The translations under genes and the position numbers were made by a program. From contig NZ_BAAALT010000067.1 in assembly GCF_039528515.1 (NCBI RefSeq), positions 1-64,000 of the forward strand: 64,000 nucleotides of DNA, given 5' to 3'. The notes beneath the pieces were generated by a model. That model was given only the letters and a program-made list of their open reading frames with translations, ran no database searches and had not been told where the DNA came from. Origin of the DNA: Luedemannella flava. GTDB taxonomy: Bacteria; Actinomycetota; Actinomycetes; Mycobacteriales; Micromonosporaceae. Below, one piece after another: positions 34,058 to 42,846 of the stretch (the first letter of the stretch is position 1; each line of letters opens with the position of its first letter).

Positions 34058-34669
34058 TCACCGGACATCCACCGGGCGCACGCCCACCTTGACCAGCCGC
34101 CATGCGCCGCTCGCGTCGCGGGCGGGGACCAGCACGCCGCGCGCCGCCAACGGCCGCACCTCGAAGAGCACGTTGCGCTCGTGGACGTCGCCGAACCGGA
34201 CGCGGTACTCCTGGTACCGGCCGGTGAACCAGGTGCGCAGGTACGCGGTCAGCAGGTGGTCGACGAAGCGGCGCCGGTCGGGGCGCCACTGGAAGCGGGA
34301 CCACTCGTAGCCGTGGACGTACTCGCGGGCCTTGATCAGGCCGGTGAAGCGGCGGCCCGGGACGGCGCCGCGTTCGGCGCCCGCGTGCCGCAGGGTCGCG
34401 AAGTACACGCCGTCGGCCAGGCGGCCGTTGAGGTAGGAACGTTCGTCGATCAGCTCGACGACGAAGACCCGCGCGTCGTGGTCGCGGACCAGGTGGGCCG
34501 CCTTCTCCTCGCCGGCGCCGAGGAACACCGACCGCCAGCGCGGGTCGGGGAAGAGCAGCGCGTCGCCGTCCGCGCCGAGCCGCATGACCTGGTTGCGGTG
34601 TTCGGGCGAGAACTGGTCCCGAGTGATCTTCTCGGCGCGCACGACCGCGTCGCCGAAGGCGACCCACAT
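34058..34669 (-). CDS. Conserved-looking protein of unknown function
   Basis: The 203-aa protein (start MWVAFGDAVVRAEKITRDQF) has no recognised motif. It is mixed alpha/beta by composition, rich in Arg and aromatic residues (YEWSRFQWRPDRRRFVDHLL). The ATG at 34669 lies 10 bp after the stop of the upstream membrane protein gene; longer starts overlap that gene. With the genes at 34680 and 33492 it forms a same-strand trio upstream of the RHS locus. Confidence 0.65.
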   Translation of the reverse strand: MWVAFGDAVVRAEKITRDQFSPEHRNQVMRLGADGDALLFPDPRWRSVFLGAGEEKAAHLVRDHDARVFVVELIDERSYLNGRLADGVYFATLRHAGAERGAVPGRRFTGLIKAREYVHGYEWSRFQWRPDRRRFVDHLLTAYLRTWFTGRYQEYRVRFGDVHERNVLFEVRPLAARGVLVPARDASGAWRLVKVGVRPVDVR

Positions 34670-34679
34670 CGGCACGGGC

Positions 34680-35228
34680 TCAGGCGGGGCGACGGCCGAG
34701 CGTGCCGACGATCGGCGGCGGATAGCCGGCGCGGAGCTTGTCGGCGATCTCGTCACGGGTGCGCAGGGCGGCCTTCCAGCCGACCACGTCGGTCGCGAAG
34801 TACTCCTCGACGTCGCCGACAGCGCGGCTGGCCTCCACCGTCCACGGCCGGCGGAACAGCACCCGCGCCACGGCCGCCACCACGGCGAGCAGGATCACCA
34901 CGACGATGTCCACGAGGAGCAGCAGGAGCGGCAGCAGCACCCACCAGAACAGCGCGATGGCCGCGATGATCCCGATGAAGACGACCGCGATGATGAGGAG
35001 CTCGTCGCCGAGGCTGCCCAGCCCGCCGCCACCGCTCCCGCCGCCCCCGGAGGGGACGGCGTTGACGAGGTCGCCCGCGTCGGCCCCGTTGACGTCGAAA
35101 CCGCCATCCTCGCGGCGCCGGCGCCGCCAGCCCCCGAACCGCCGGGCGAGCGCGCGCCAGCGGGGCAACCAGGCGACCCGGACGGCCCACGTGTCGCCGC
35201 CCGGCACGGTCGCTTCGATCGTTCGCAC
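34680..35228 (-). CDS. Membrane protein of unknown function
   Basis: The 182-aa protein has a basic N-terminal region, a Gly-rich linker (GGGGSGGGGLGSLG), two strongly hydrophobic helices (LLIIAVVFIGIIAAIALFWW and LLPLLLLLVDIVVVILLAVVAAVA) and a soluble C-terminal tail. The start is uncertain; GTG 35228 (VRTIEATVPGGDTWAV) begins the part that looks like protein, while the frame is open to 35561. No family recognised. Confidence 0.65.
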   Translation of the reverse strand: MRTIEATVPGGDTWAVRVAWLPRWRALARRFGGWRRRRREDGGFDVNGADAGDLVNAVPSGGGGSGGGGLGSLGDELLIIAVVFIGIIAAIALFWWVLLPLLLLLVDIVVVILLAVVAAVARVLFRRPWTVEASRAVGDVEEYFATDVVGWKAALRTRDEIADKLRAGYPPPIVGTLGRRPA

Positions 35229-35327
35229 GGGCCACAGTCTAGGGGTGCCGCGCACGCCCGCGACCGGCGGTTTTCTGGTGTCATTCCAGGTTTCCCGAGC
35301 GTATCGACGCATGTAGTTCTGTAAGTT

Positions 35328-35344
35328 CCACCTGCCACAGGTGG
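35328..35344. repeat. Short perfect hairpin in the 35229-35466 intergenic region
   Basis: CCACCTG (35328-35334), loop CCA, CAGGTGG (35338-35344). It is followed by GCCTTTCG on the + strand. It sits between divergent genes and could be an operator or part of a 5' leader; there is no other sign. Confidence 0.35.
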
Positions 35345-35466
35345 GCCTTTCGCCGCGCCGCCCTGCACAACCCGCTCGCGCCATCGCCGCGTAGGGGGCG
35401 CGACTACCCACCGCCTCGGGCGTACTCCGAGAATTTTTATGAATGCCTATCCGTTGAGGTGATCCG

Positions 35467-36141
35467 ATGTCGACACGAGCACTGGACTCCGTCGCGCCCG
35501 TGCCGGTGCGGTGGCGCGTGAGCCACGCCAGCGTCGTCGTCGGCGCCTGGGTCGCCGTCATCGTGACCGCGGTGGTGGTGCAGCCGAGCGCGGCGCTGCG
35601 GCCGTACGCGCTGTTCGCGCACCTGATCAGCCTTGCCGTCGGGTTCGGCGCCGTGCTGTGCGTCGAGTGCTACAGCGTGGCGTGGCTGCTGCGGCGGACG
35701 ACCCTGGAACGGGTTACTACGCTCGCGCTCACCCTCGACCCGCTGATCTGGATCGGCCTGGTCGGGCTCGCCGGCAGCGGCCTGCTCCTCAGCCCCCACC
35801 TCGACCGCCCGCTCACCGCGCTCAAGATGGTGCTCGTCCTGGTGGTCGGTCTTAACGGGGTACGGGCCCGGCGCCTCGGTCGCGACCTGCGTGGGTTCCT
35901 CGACCAGCATGCCTCACGGGGCCGGCACGCGGTGGACGAGTCAACCGGTCGCCACGCGGTGGTCCAGGTGAATCCGGAAGCCGCCGTGGCACTGGAGGTC
36001 GGGGCCCCGGCCGAGGCGGTCGGGACCCCGAAACTGCCGCTGCGGATCTTCCTGCGGGCGGCCAGCATCTCGGCCGTCTCGCAGGCGGCGTGGTGGGGAG
36101 CCGCGCTCATCGGCTTCCTCAACACGATGAGCCACAGCTGA
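35467..36141 (+). CDS. Integral membrane protein of unknown function
   Basis: The 224-aa protein has four to five hydrophobic segments (VVVGAWVAVIVTAVVV, FAHLISLAVGFGAVLCV, LIWIGLVGLAGSGLLL, LTALKMVLVLVVGLNGVRA, AVSQAAWWGAALIGFL) and a soluble loop before the last one. ATG 35467 has GAGGTGA 5 nt upstream. Its stop touches the ffh stop (adjacent, convergent). I do not recognise the family. Confidence 0.75.
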   Translation: MSTRALDSVAPVPVRWRVSHASVVVGAWVAVIVTAVVVQPSAALRPYALFAHLISLAVGFGAVLCVECYSVAWLLRRTTLERVTTLALTLDPLIWIGLVGLAGSGLLLSPHLDRPLTALKMVLVLVVGLNGVRARRLGRDLRGFLDQHASRGRHAVDESTGRHAVVQVNPEAAVALEVGAPAEAVGTPKLPLRIFLRAASISAVSQAAWWGAALIGFLNTMSHS

Positions 36142-37683
36142 CTACTTGTCGCGCTTGAACTTCGAGAAGTCGAGGTTAGGCAGCTTCATGCCGGGCGGCA
36201 GGCCCTGGTTGCCGCCGAGCGCGGTCGGGTCCAGGCCCGGGGGCAGCTGCGGCATGCCGCCGGTCGGCAGCCCGCCCGGCAGCGCGCCGGCCGCCTTGCC
36301 GGGACGGCCGCCGGAGCCCTTGCCGCCCTTGCGCTTGTTCTTCGGCGACTTGGTGGCCTTGCGGCGGCCGGGCAGGCCCATCATGGGGCCCATCTGCTTC
36401 ATCATCTTCTGCGCGTCGGCGAAGCGGTTGAGCAGCTGGTTGACGTCCATAACGGTGACGCCGGAGCCGTTGGCGATGCGCAGCCGGCGCGAGCCGTTGA
36501 TGATCTTCGGCTCCTCGCGCTCGCCCGGGGTCATCGACCGGATGATCGCGGTGACCTTGTCGAAGTGCTTGTCGTCGAGCTCCGCGAGCTGGTCCTTCAT
36601 CTGGCCCATGCCCGGCAGCATGCCGAGCAGGTTGCTGATGGGACCCATCCGGCGTACGGCGATGAGCTGGTCGAGGAAGTCGTCCAGCGTGAAGGTCTGA
36701 CCGCCCATGAGCTTGGCGGCCATCTTCTCCTTCTGGTCGGCGTCGAACGCCGACTCGGCCTGCTCGATGAGCGTGAGCATGTCGCCCATGCCGAGGATCC
36801 GGCTGGCCATCCGGTCGGGGTGGAAGACGTCGAAGTCCTCCAGCTTCTCGCCGGTGGACGCGAAGAGGATCGGCGAGCCGGTCACCTCGCGGACGGACAG
36901 CGCGGCACCACCGCGCGCGTCGCCGTCGAGCTTCGACAGCACCACGCCCGTGATGCCCACGCCGTCGCGGAACGCCTCGGCCGTCGCGACCGCGTCCTGA
37001 CCGACCATCGCGTCGATGACGAAGATGACCTCGTCGGGCTGCACGGCGTCGCGGATGTCCGCCGCCTGCCGCATCATCTCGGTGTCGATGCCCAGCCGGC
37101 CGGCGGTGTCGACGATGACGATGTCGCGCATGGCGCGGCGGGCGTGCTCGATCGAGTCCTTGGCGACCTGCACCGGGTCGCCGACGCCGTTGCCGGGCTG
37201 CGGCGCGTACACCTCGACGCCCGCCCGGCCGCCGAGCACCTGCAGCTGGTTGACCGCATTGGGGCGCTGCAGGTCACACGCGACCAGCAGCGGCTGGTGG
37301 CCCAGGCCCTTGAGGTGACGGGCCAGCTTGCCCGCGAGGGTCGTCTTACCGGAACCCTGCAGACCGGCCAGCATGATCACGGTAGGCGGGTGCTTGGCGA
37401 ACTGCAGCCGCCGCGCCTCCCCACCGAGGACGCCGACCAGCTCCTCGTGCACGATCTTGATGACCTGCTGCGCGGGGTTGAGCGCCCCGTGCACCTCGGC
37501 ACCCCGCGCGCGCTCCTTCAGCCGGGCGATGAACGCCTTGACCACGGGCAACGCGACGTCCGCCTCCAGCAACGCGAGACGGATCTCGCGCGCGGTGGCG
37601 TCGATGTCGGCGTCGGTGAGCCGGCCCTTCCCCTTGAGCTTGGCGAAGATCCCGGTAAGGCGGTCGCTCAGCGTGTCGAACAC
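36142..37683 (-). CDS. ffh: Signal recognition particle protein Ffh
   Basis: The 513-aa GTPase has the N domain, the G domain (Walker A GLQGSGKTTLAGKL, ACDLQRPNAVNQL, IVDTAGRLGIDTEMM, LSKLDGDARGGAAL) and the M domain (GMLPGMGQ, MTPGEREEPKIINGSRRLRIANGSG) with a Gly/Lys/Pro-rich C-terminal tail. It binds 4.5S RNA and signal sequences and partners with FtsY, encoded at 47802. The GTG start at 37683 matches the family start. A 7-bp hairpin with loop GGA lies at 37716-37732, about 30 bp upstream. Confidence 0.97.
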   Translation of the reverse strand: MFDTLSDRLTGIFAKLKGKGRLTDADIDATAREIRLALLEADVALPVVKAFIARLKERARGAEVHGALNPAQQVIKIVHEELVGVLGGEARRLQFAKHPPTVIMLAGLQGSGKTTLAGKLARHLKGLGHQPLLVACDLQRPNAVNQLQVLGGRAGVEVYAPQPGNGVGDPVQVAKDSIEHARRAMRDIVIVDTAGRLGIDTEMMRQAADIRDAVQPDEVIFVIDAMVGQDAVATAEAFRDGVGITGVVLSKLDGDARGGAALSVREVTGSPILFASTGEKLEDFDVFHPDRMASRILGMGDMLTLIEQAESAFDADQKEKMAAKLMGGQTFTLDDFLDQLIAVRRMGPISNLLGMLPGMGQMKDQLAELDDKHFDKVTAIIRSMTPGEREEPKIINGSRRLRIANGSGVTVMDVNQLLNRFADAQKMMKQMGPMMGLPGRRKATKSPKNKRKGGKGSGGRPGKAAGALPGGLPTGGMPQLPPGLDPTALGGNQGLPPGMKLPNLDFSKFKRDK

Positions 37684-37715
37684 GGCAGATTATCCCCACA
37701 AGTCTGATTCGGCTC

Positions 37716-37732
37716 GGTCGGCGGAGCCGACC
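37716..37732. repeat. 7-bp perfect hairpin upstream of ffh
   Basis: GGTCGGC, loop GGA, GCCGACC in the 5' region of ffh. The rest of 37684-37942 contains nothing that I can support as a gene. Confidence 0.4.
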
Positions 37733-37942
37733 CCCTCACAGGGTAGCCGCCCCACACCCTTCCCCCCGACTCCCTACCCAAAGATCAAGATCACTACGAG
37801 TACGCCATGCCCGGAACGCAGCCCAGCCACACTCCCGCACGCCAAACCCGAATCTTGGCACCAACGGGCGGCGGACACCGACCCCCGGCGGCCTCATGAT
37901 CACGACGCTGGGCCGGAAACCCCGGGTGCCCGCCGTCCGGCC

Positions 37943-38423
37943 CGCCACATATGCACATCTGACGTCGCCCGGCGCCTGCAGTCACGACACATGCGCACAG
38001 TTGGCGGGGTTGAGGGCGTCAAGGCCCGCCAGATGTGCGCTTCTGGCGAACTTCCAGGCGACCGGCTCACCAGAAGCGCACATCTGGTGGGCGGGGTGGC
38101 CTTCCGCCTCGCCAAAAGCTCACATCTGGCGAGCCCAGGGCGTCGCGCACCCGCCAAAAGCTCACAACTGGCGGAACCAGAGCGTCGCGCACCCGCCAAA
38201 AGCTCACAACTGGCGAACCCAGAGCGTCGCGCACCCGCCAGAAGCTCACATCTGGCGAGCCCAGGGCGTCGCGCTCCCGCCAAAAGCTCACAACTGGCGA
38301 GCCCAGGGCGTCGCACACCCGCCAAAAGGTCACATGTTGCGGCCCCGGCCCACCTCGCCCCGCCGGATGTGCCCATCCGGCGGACACGGCGCTCACGGGA
38401 TCGCGACATGTGCACCAGAGGTG
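37943..38423. repeat. Array of 12 palindromic units phased at 41-42 bp
   Basis: Units of 22 bp of the form CGCCA-N12-TGGCG start at 37943, 37985, 38027, 38068, 38110, 38152, 38194, 38236, 38278, 38320, 38361 and 38402. The 12-nt centre is asymmetric: GCTCACA or GCGCACA in most units, and its complement (TGTGCGC, TGTGCCC) in units at 38027 and 38361, so orientation varies. Units 38110-38320 are exact 42-bp tandem repeats including the spacer (GGGCGTCGCGCACC type); in the outer units the 19-20 bp spacers have drifted but the spacing has not. Unit 38068 has CACCA/TGGTG and unit 38361 CGCCGGAT/ATCCGGCG, both compensatory changes. Long frames through the region on both strands are a by-product of the 42-bp (14-codon) period. 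Confidence 0.85.
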
Positions 38424-38494
38424 AGCAGATGGCGGGGTGGGGACGCCTCGCGGACGGGTGAACGTCCGACGGACGGCCGGCAGGTCGGGGAGCG

Positions 38495-40825
38495 TCAGCC
38501 GGGGGCGGCTGCCGCCAGGAGGGCGCGTTCGATGCGGGCCCGGGCCTCGGGGTCGCTCCAGTCGCCGTTGAGGTAGAAGGCGTCCACGATGTCCGCGCCG
38601 AGCGTCGAGATGCGCGCCGCGCGGATGTCCGCGCCGGTCTCCTCCAGCGCGCGGGCGACCCGGAACAGCAGGCCGACGTCGTCGCCGGCGCGCAGTTCGA
38701 GGATCGCCGCGTCGGTGGCGCCGTCGACCGCCCAGACGACCCGCGGCGGTGGCGGGGCGACGCCGCGGTTCGTCGAGCGCAGCCGGCTGGCCCGGGCGCG
38801 GGCGGCCAGGGCCTCGTCGACGCGCAGTTCGCCGCTGACGGCGCGGCGTACGTCGCCGACGAGGCGTTCGCGGTCGGGGCCGGCGGCGTCGCGCGGCTGC
38901 ACCCGGCAGACGACGATCGCCACCTCCCGGCCGAGGCCGCCGTCCACGGGCACCGTCGAGGCGTCCACGGAGACGACGTCGAGGCGGTGCAGGGTGAGGC
39001 AGCCGGCGACGGAGGCGAGCAGGCCGGGCCGGTCGTACGCGGCGACGACGACCCGGTCGGGCGTCAGCTCCACGGCCGGCAGGGCGCCCGTGGCCAACAC
39101 GGCGTAGCGGGTGTCCAGCGAGGGCGGCGCGGCGACGATGCCGCTCTCCAGGGCCGTACGCACGCGGTGGACCAGGTCGGCGACGAGGCGTTCCTTCCAC
39201 GCCGACCAGGCGGCCGGGCCGGTCGCGGCGGCGTCGGCGCGGCTGAGCGCGTGGAGGAGCTCGAGGGTGTCCACGTCGCCGACGCAGTCGACGACGTGCC
39301 GGACGGTCTCCGGGTCGGCGAGGTCACGCCGGGTGGCGACCTCGGGCAGCAGCAGGTGGTGCCGGACCAGTGTGCCGATGACCGACGCGTCCTCGCGACT
39401 GATGCCGATGGAGGTGGCGAGGCGCACGGCGACGTCGACGCCGACGACGGAGTGGTCGCCGGGCAGGCCCTTGCCGATGTCGTGCAGCAGCGCGCCGAGG
39501 CTCAGCAGGTCGGGCCGGGCGACCTCGCGGGCGAAGCGCGCCGCGTGGCCGACGGTCTCGATGAGGTGCCGGTCGAGGGTGTACCGGTGCACCGGGTTGT
39601 GCTGGGGGGCGCTGCGGATCCGGGCCCACTCCGGCAGCCAGGTGCTGACCAGGCCGAACCGGTCGCACGCCTCCCAGGTCTCGACCAGCGCCGGGCCGGA
39701 GCCGAGAAGCTGGGCGAACGCGGCGCGGGCGGACGCCGGCCACGGTCGGGGCAGGGGCGGGCAGCGCCGGGCGAGCCATTCGAGCGTGCCGGGCGAGATG
39801 CGCAGCCCGTTGCGGGCGGCCGCGGCGGCCACGCGCAGCGACAGGGTCGGGTCGACCGTCGGGGTGACGGCGGCGCGGGCGAGCACGACCTCGCCGTCCT
39901 GGGCGACCACGTCGGGCGCCACGGGCACCCGTACGGTCGGGGTTGTCCTTCGCGGACCGCGACGCTGCACGGCCAGCCAGCGTTCGGCGGCGCGCAGGGC
40001 GTCGTCGACGGCGTACGCGATCGCGCGGGCGTCGTCGGTGACCCGGCGGCGTAGGGCGTCGCCCCCGCCGAGGAGCTCGAGCATGCCGCCGACCTCGGCG
40101 AGGTCCTGGGCGAAGAGGCGGTCACGGCGCCGGCCGGCGACGAGGTGCAGCGCGTCGCGCACGTCGAGCAGACGGGTGTACGCGGCCCGGACGGGCGGCC
40201 GCCACGCGTCGGCGACCTGGGCGTACCCGACGCCGCGCAGGACGCGGACGTCGCGCAGGCCGCCGCGGGCCTCCTTGATGTCACCGTCGAGGAGGAAGGC
40301 GAGCTCGCCCTGCACGCGCCAGCGGTGGGTGGTCAGCTCGCGCAGCATGGGCAGGTGGTGGCGGGCCTTCTGGCGCCACTGGGCCAGGGTGAGGTCGCGC
40401 AGTTGCGCGGTGAGCTCCGCCGAGCCGGTGAGGTGACGGGCGTCGAGCAGGCCGAGGCCGGCCTTGGTGTCCTCGGCGGCCACGCCGAGCGCCTCGTCGA
40501 TGGTGCGTACGGAGTGGTCGAGGGTGAGTCCGGCGTCCCAGATGGGGTACCAGATCTTCTCCGCGACCGCGCCGATGTCGCGCAGCCCGCGGTGGATCAG
40601 CACGAGGTCGAGGTCGGCGTAGGGGGCCATCTCCAGCCGGCCCAGGCCCCCGAGCGCGACGAGGGCCACCTCGCCCGCGGCGTCGCCCGCCGCGGCTTCG
40701 AACAGATCGGAGAGCCAGACGTCGAGCGCCGCCGCACGCTGCTCGCGTGCGGCGGCGCCTACGCCGGTTCGACCGATCATGGATTTGGGGTCGGACTCCA
40801 TGGGGGTTCGGGTCTCCACATCCAT
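38495..40825 (-). CDS. glnD: Bifunctional P-II uridylyltransferase/uridylyl-removing enzyme
   Basis: The 776-aa protein has the nucleotidyltransferase motif GGLGRLEMAPYADLDLVL (residues about 60-77, GxGR plus DxD), a GlnD linker, an HD phosphohydrolase domain (GALLHDIGKGLPGDHS, near 445) and two C-terminal ACT domains (VVVAAYDRPGLLASVAG and DVGLLFRVARALEETGADI). In actinobacteria related enzymes adenylylate rather than uridylylate P-II, so the nucleotide used is uncertain. ATG 40825 is preferred to TTG 40831. It follows glnB by 20 bp in the amtB-glnB-glnD operon. Confidence 0.95.
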   Translation of the reverse strand: MDVETRTPMESDPKSMIGRTGVGAAAREQRAAALDVWLSDLFEAAAGDAAGEVALVALGGLGRLEMAPYADLDLVLIHRGLRDIGAVAEKIWYPIWDAGLTLDHSVRTIDEALGVAAEDTKAGLGLLDARHLTGSAELTAQLRDLTLAQWRQKARHHLPMLRELTTHRWRVQGELAFLLDGDIKEARGGLRDVRVLRGVGYAQVADAWRPPVRAAYTRLLDVRDALHLVAGRRRDRLFAQDLAEVGGMLELLGGGDALRRRVTDDARAIAYAVDDALRAAERWLAVQRRGPRRTTPTVRVPVAPDVVAQDGEVVLARAAVTPTVDPTLSLRVAAAAARNGLRISPGTLEWLARRCPPLPRPWPASARAAFAQLLGSGPALVETWEACDRFGLVSTWLPEWARIRSAPQHNPVHRYTLDRHLIETVGHAARFAREVARPDLLSLGALLHDIGKGLPGDHSVVGVDVAVRLATSIGISREDASVIGTLVRHHLLLPEVATRRDLADPETVRHVVDCVGDVDTLELLHALSRADAAATGPAAWSAWKERLVADLVHRVRTALESGIVAAPPSLDTRYAVLATGALPAVELTPDRVVVAAYDRPGLLASVAGCLTLHRLDVVSVDASTVPVDGGLGREVAIVVCRVQPRDAAGPDRERLVGDVRRAVSGELRVDEALAARARASRLRSTNRGVAPPPPRVVWAVDGATDAAILELRAGDDVGLLFRVARALEETGADIRAARISTLGADIVDAFYLNGDWSDPEARARIERALLAAAAPG

Positions 40826-40844
40826 GATCAATAAGTGGTCAGGA

Positions 40845-41183
40845 CTAGAGCGCGTCGAGGCCGCGCTCGCCGGTGCGGACCCGGATCACCTCTTCGACCG
40901 GGGCGACCCAGACCTTCCCGTCACCGATCTTGCCGGTGCGGGAGGCGCTGACCACGGCGTCAACGACCTTCTCCACGTCGATCTCGTCGATGAGAACCTC
41001 AACGCGGATCTTGGGAAGGAACTCCACCGTGTACTCGGCACCCCGGTACACCTCGGTGTGGCCCTTCTGCCGACCGTAACCCTGAACCTCGCTGACGGTC
41101 ATGCCCGCGACGCCCATGGCGTGCAGAGCCTCCTTGACCGCATCGAGCTGGTGCGGCTTGATGACCGCGGTCACCAGCTTCAT
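40845..41183 (-). CDS. glnB: P-II nitrogen regulatory protein
   Basis: The 112-aa protein is a standard P-II protein: MKLVTAVIKPHQLDAVKEAL, the T-loop GRQKGHTEVYRGAEY with Tyr51, the modification site of the P-II family, and the C-terminal GKIGDGKVWV. It senses 2-oxoglutarate and ATP/ADP and controls AmtB. ATG 41183 has GGAGGGG 6 nt upstream; the longer frame (41198) lacks this. It sits between amtB and glnD. Confidence 0.97.
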   Translation of the reverse strand: MKLVTAVIKPHQLDAVKEALHAMGVAGMTVSEVQGYGRQKGHTEVYRGAEYTVEFLPKIRVEVLIDEIDVEKVVDAVVSASRTGKIGDGKVWVAPVEEVIRVRTGERGLDAL

Positions 41184-41218
41184 GCTCAACCCCTCCATTC
41201 GAGGACGCTCCGTCGACC

Positions 41219-42622
41219 TTAGCCTGCAACCTTTTCGGCGGGAGCTTCCGCCGATTTCTCCGGAGCCCCGGAGGGAGAGATGCCCGCGAGGGCGAACGCG
41301 CCGGCGCTGCTGCCGCCGCCACCGGGCGTGGTGTCGTACGCGCTCTCCGCGTGCTCGGCCACGTCGATGCCGTCGACCTCGGCCTCAGGCGAGACGCGGA
41401 ACCCGATGGTGACCTTGATGATCAGCGCCAGCAGGGCCGCGATCGCGAACGAGTAGACCGTGACGACGCCGCTTGCCCGGAACTGGTTCCACAGCTGCGT
41501 CCAGCCGCCGCCGTAGAGCAGACCGTTGTTCGCGTTGAGGAACTTCTCGTCCGTGATCCAGGAGTTGATGAAGTCGTTGGCGAAGAAGCCCAGCGACAGC
41601 GAGCCGATCCAGCCACCGATGAAGTGGACCGCGACGACGTCGAGCGAGTCGTCGAAGCCGAACTTGTACTTCAGGGCGACGGCCAGCGAGCAGACCACAC
41701 CGGCGACGACACCGAGGACCACCGCGTAGAACGGCGAGATGAAGCCACAGGCGGGGGTGATGGCGACCAGACCCGCGACCGCACCGGAGGAGGCGCCGAC
41801 GAGGGTGGGCTTGCCGTCGCGGATCCACTCGACGAGGATCCAGCCCATCAGGGCGGCGGCGGTCGCGACCTGCGTGTTGACGAACGCGGCCGCCGCGGTC
41901 CCGTCGGCGGCCAGCTCGGAGCCGGCGTTGAAGCCGAACCAGCCGAACCACAGCAGGCCGGCGCCGAGCGCCACGAACGGCACGTTGTGCGGCTTGAAGC
42001 TCTCCTTCGGCCAGCCGACGCGCTTGCCCAGCACCAGGGCCACGGCCAGGGCCGCCGCACCGGCGTTGATGTGGACCGCCGTACCACCGGCGAAGTCCAG
42101 CGCGTGGAAGTCCGACCAGATGAAGCCGCCGCCCCAGACCCAGTGGGCCACGGGGACGTAGACCAGCGTGAACCAGCCGGTCGCGAAGACCAGCCAGCCG
42201 GCGAACTTGGTCCGGTCCGACAGCGCGCCGCTGATCAGGGCGACCGTGATGATGGCGAACATCATCTGGAAGGCCATGAACACGTACGTCGGCACGCCGG
42301 TGATGTCACCGAGCCAGAGCTCGCTGTAGATCACATCGGTCTTGTCACCCGTGTACTGGGTGAAGCTGCCGATGAACTTGTTCCACCCGCTGTCGCCGTT
42401 GACGCCGAAGGACAGCGAGAAACCGTAGATGAGCCACAGCACGGAGATGAGCCCGATGGACGAGAAGCTCATCATCATCATGTTGAGCACGCTCTTGGAC
42501 CGGTTCAGGCCACCGTAGAAAAAGGCCAGCCCCGGCGTCATGAGCAGAACGAGTGCGGACGACACCAGCAACCAGGTGGTGTTACCCGGGTTGAGGGTCG
42601 GTCCTTCGACGAGCAGAGGCAC
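41219..42622 (-). CDS. amtB: Ammonium transporter AmtB
   Basis: The 467-aa protein has about 11 membrane helices with the Amt signatures AFFYGGLNRSKSVLNMMMMS, DFAGGTAVHINAGAAAL (first pore His) and DVVAVHFIGGWIGSLSLG (second pore His). A 50-residue disordered C-terminal tail follows (TTPGGGGSSAGAF). It conducts ammonium and is blocked by P-II proteins. GTG 42622 follows GGAGGGGC; the 57-codon extension upstream is not conserved. The upstream region carries a GlnR-type box, which fits nitrogen-limited expression of amtB-glnB-glnD. Confidence 0.96.
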   Translation of the reverse strand: MPLLVEGPTLNPGNTTWLLVSSALVLLMTPGLAFFYGGLNRSKSVLNMMMMSFSSIGLISVLWLIYGFSLSFGVNGDSGWNKFIGSFTQYTGDKTDVIYSELWLGDITGVPTYVFMAFQMMFAIITVALISGALSDRTKFAGWLVFATGWFTLVYVPVAHWVWGGGFIWSDFHALDFAGGTAVHINAGAAALAVALVLGKRVGWPKESFKPHNVPFVALGAGLLWFGWFGFNAGSELAADGTAAAAFVNTQVATAAALMGWILVEWIRDGKPTLVGASSGAVAGLVAITPACGFISPFYAVVLGVVAGVVCSLAVALKYKFGFDDSLDVVAVHFIGGWIGSLSLGFFANDFINSWITDEKFLNANNGLLYGGGWTQLWNQFRASGVVTVYSFAIAALLALIIKVTIGFRVSPEAEVDGIDVAEHAESAYDTTPGGGGSSAGAFALAGISPSGAPEKSAEAPAEKVAG

Positions 42623-42732
42623 GCTGCCCCTCCTTGGATTGAGAATCCTCCCTTCCGACGCTGGCAGCGATGCCGGTACGTCGGATGGCGGGAAGCGTCG
42701 CGTACCGCTGTTTCGCGCAAGGTCCCCGATAG

Positions 42733-42769
42733 GTTTCCAGACCGTCACCATGTGTTTCGTACGTGTGAA
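42733..42769 (-). promoter_or_regulatory. GlnR-type binding site upstream of amtB
   Basis: Read towards amtB: TTCAC-N6-GAAAC-N5-GTGAC-N6-GAAAC. The actinobacterial GlnR consensus is gTnAC-N6-GaAAC repeated; here both halves fit (first half 4 of 5 at TTCAC, second half perfect). It lies about 110-150 bp upstream of the amtB start, on the side expected for activation. The known GlnR regulon of actinomycetes includes amtB-glnK-glnD. Confidence 0.75.
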
Positions 42770-42846
42770 GGACGCCACACCTCTCCCGGTCACGGCCGTT
42801 CAACTGACCATGGAAGGGGTTTACCGGCCCCACTAGCATCGCGGTC

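Noticed and set aside
37943..38423. CRISPR array
   Set aside because: Units are short (22 bp), degenerate, palindromic and flip orientation. Six spacers are nearly identical, and there is no cas gene in the window.
37896..38576. Long open frames on both strands through the 37943 repeat region
   Set aside because: They arise because the array period is 42 bp (14 codons) and GC is high. The frames consist of the repeated peptide only and no start or ribosome-binding site makes sense.
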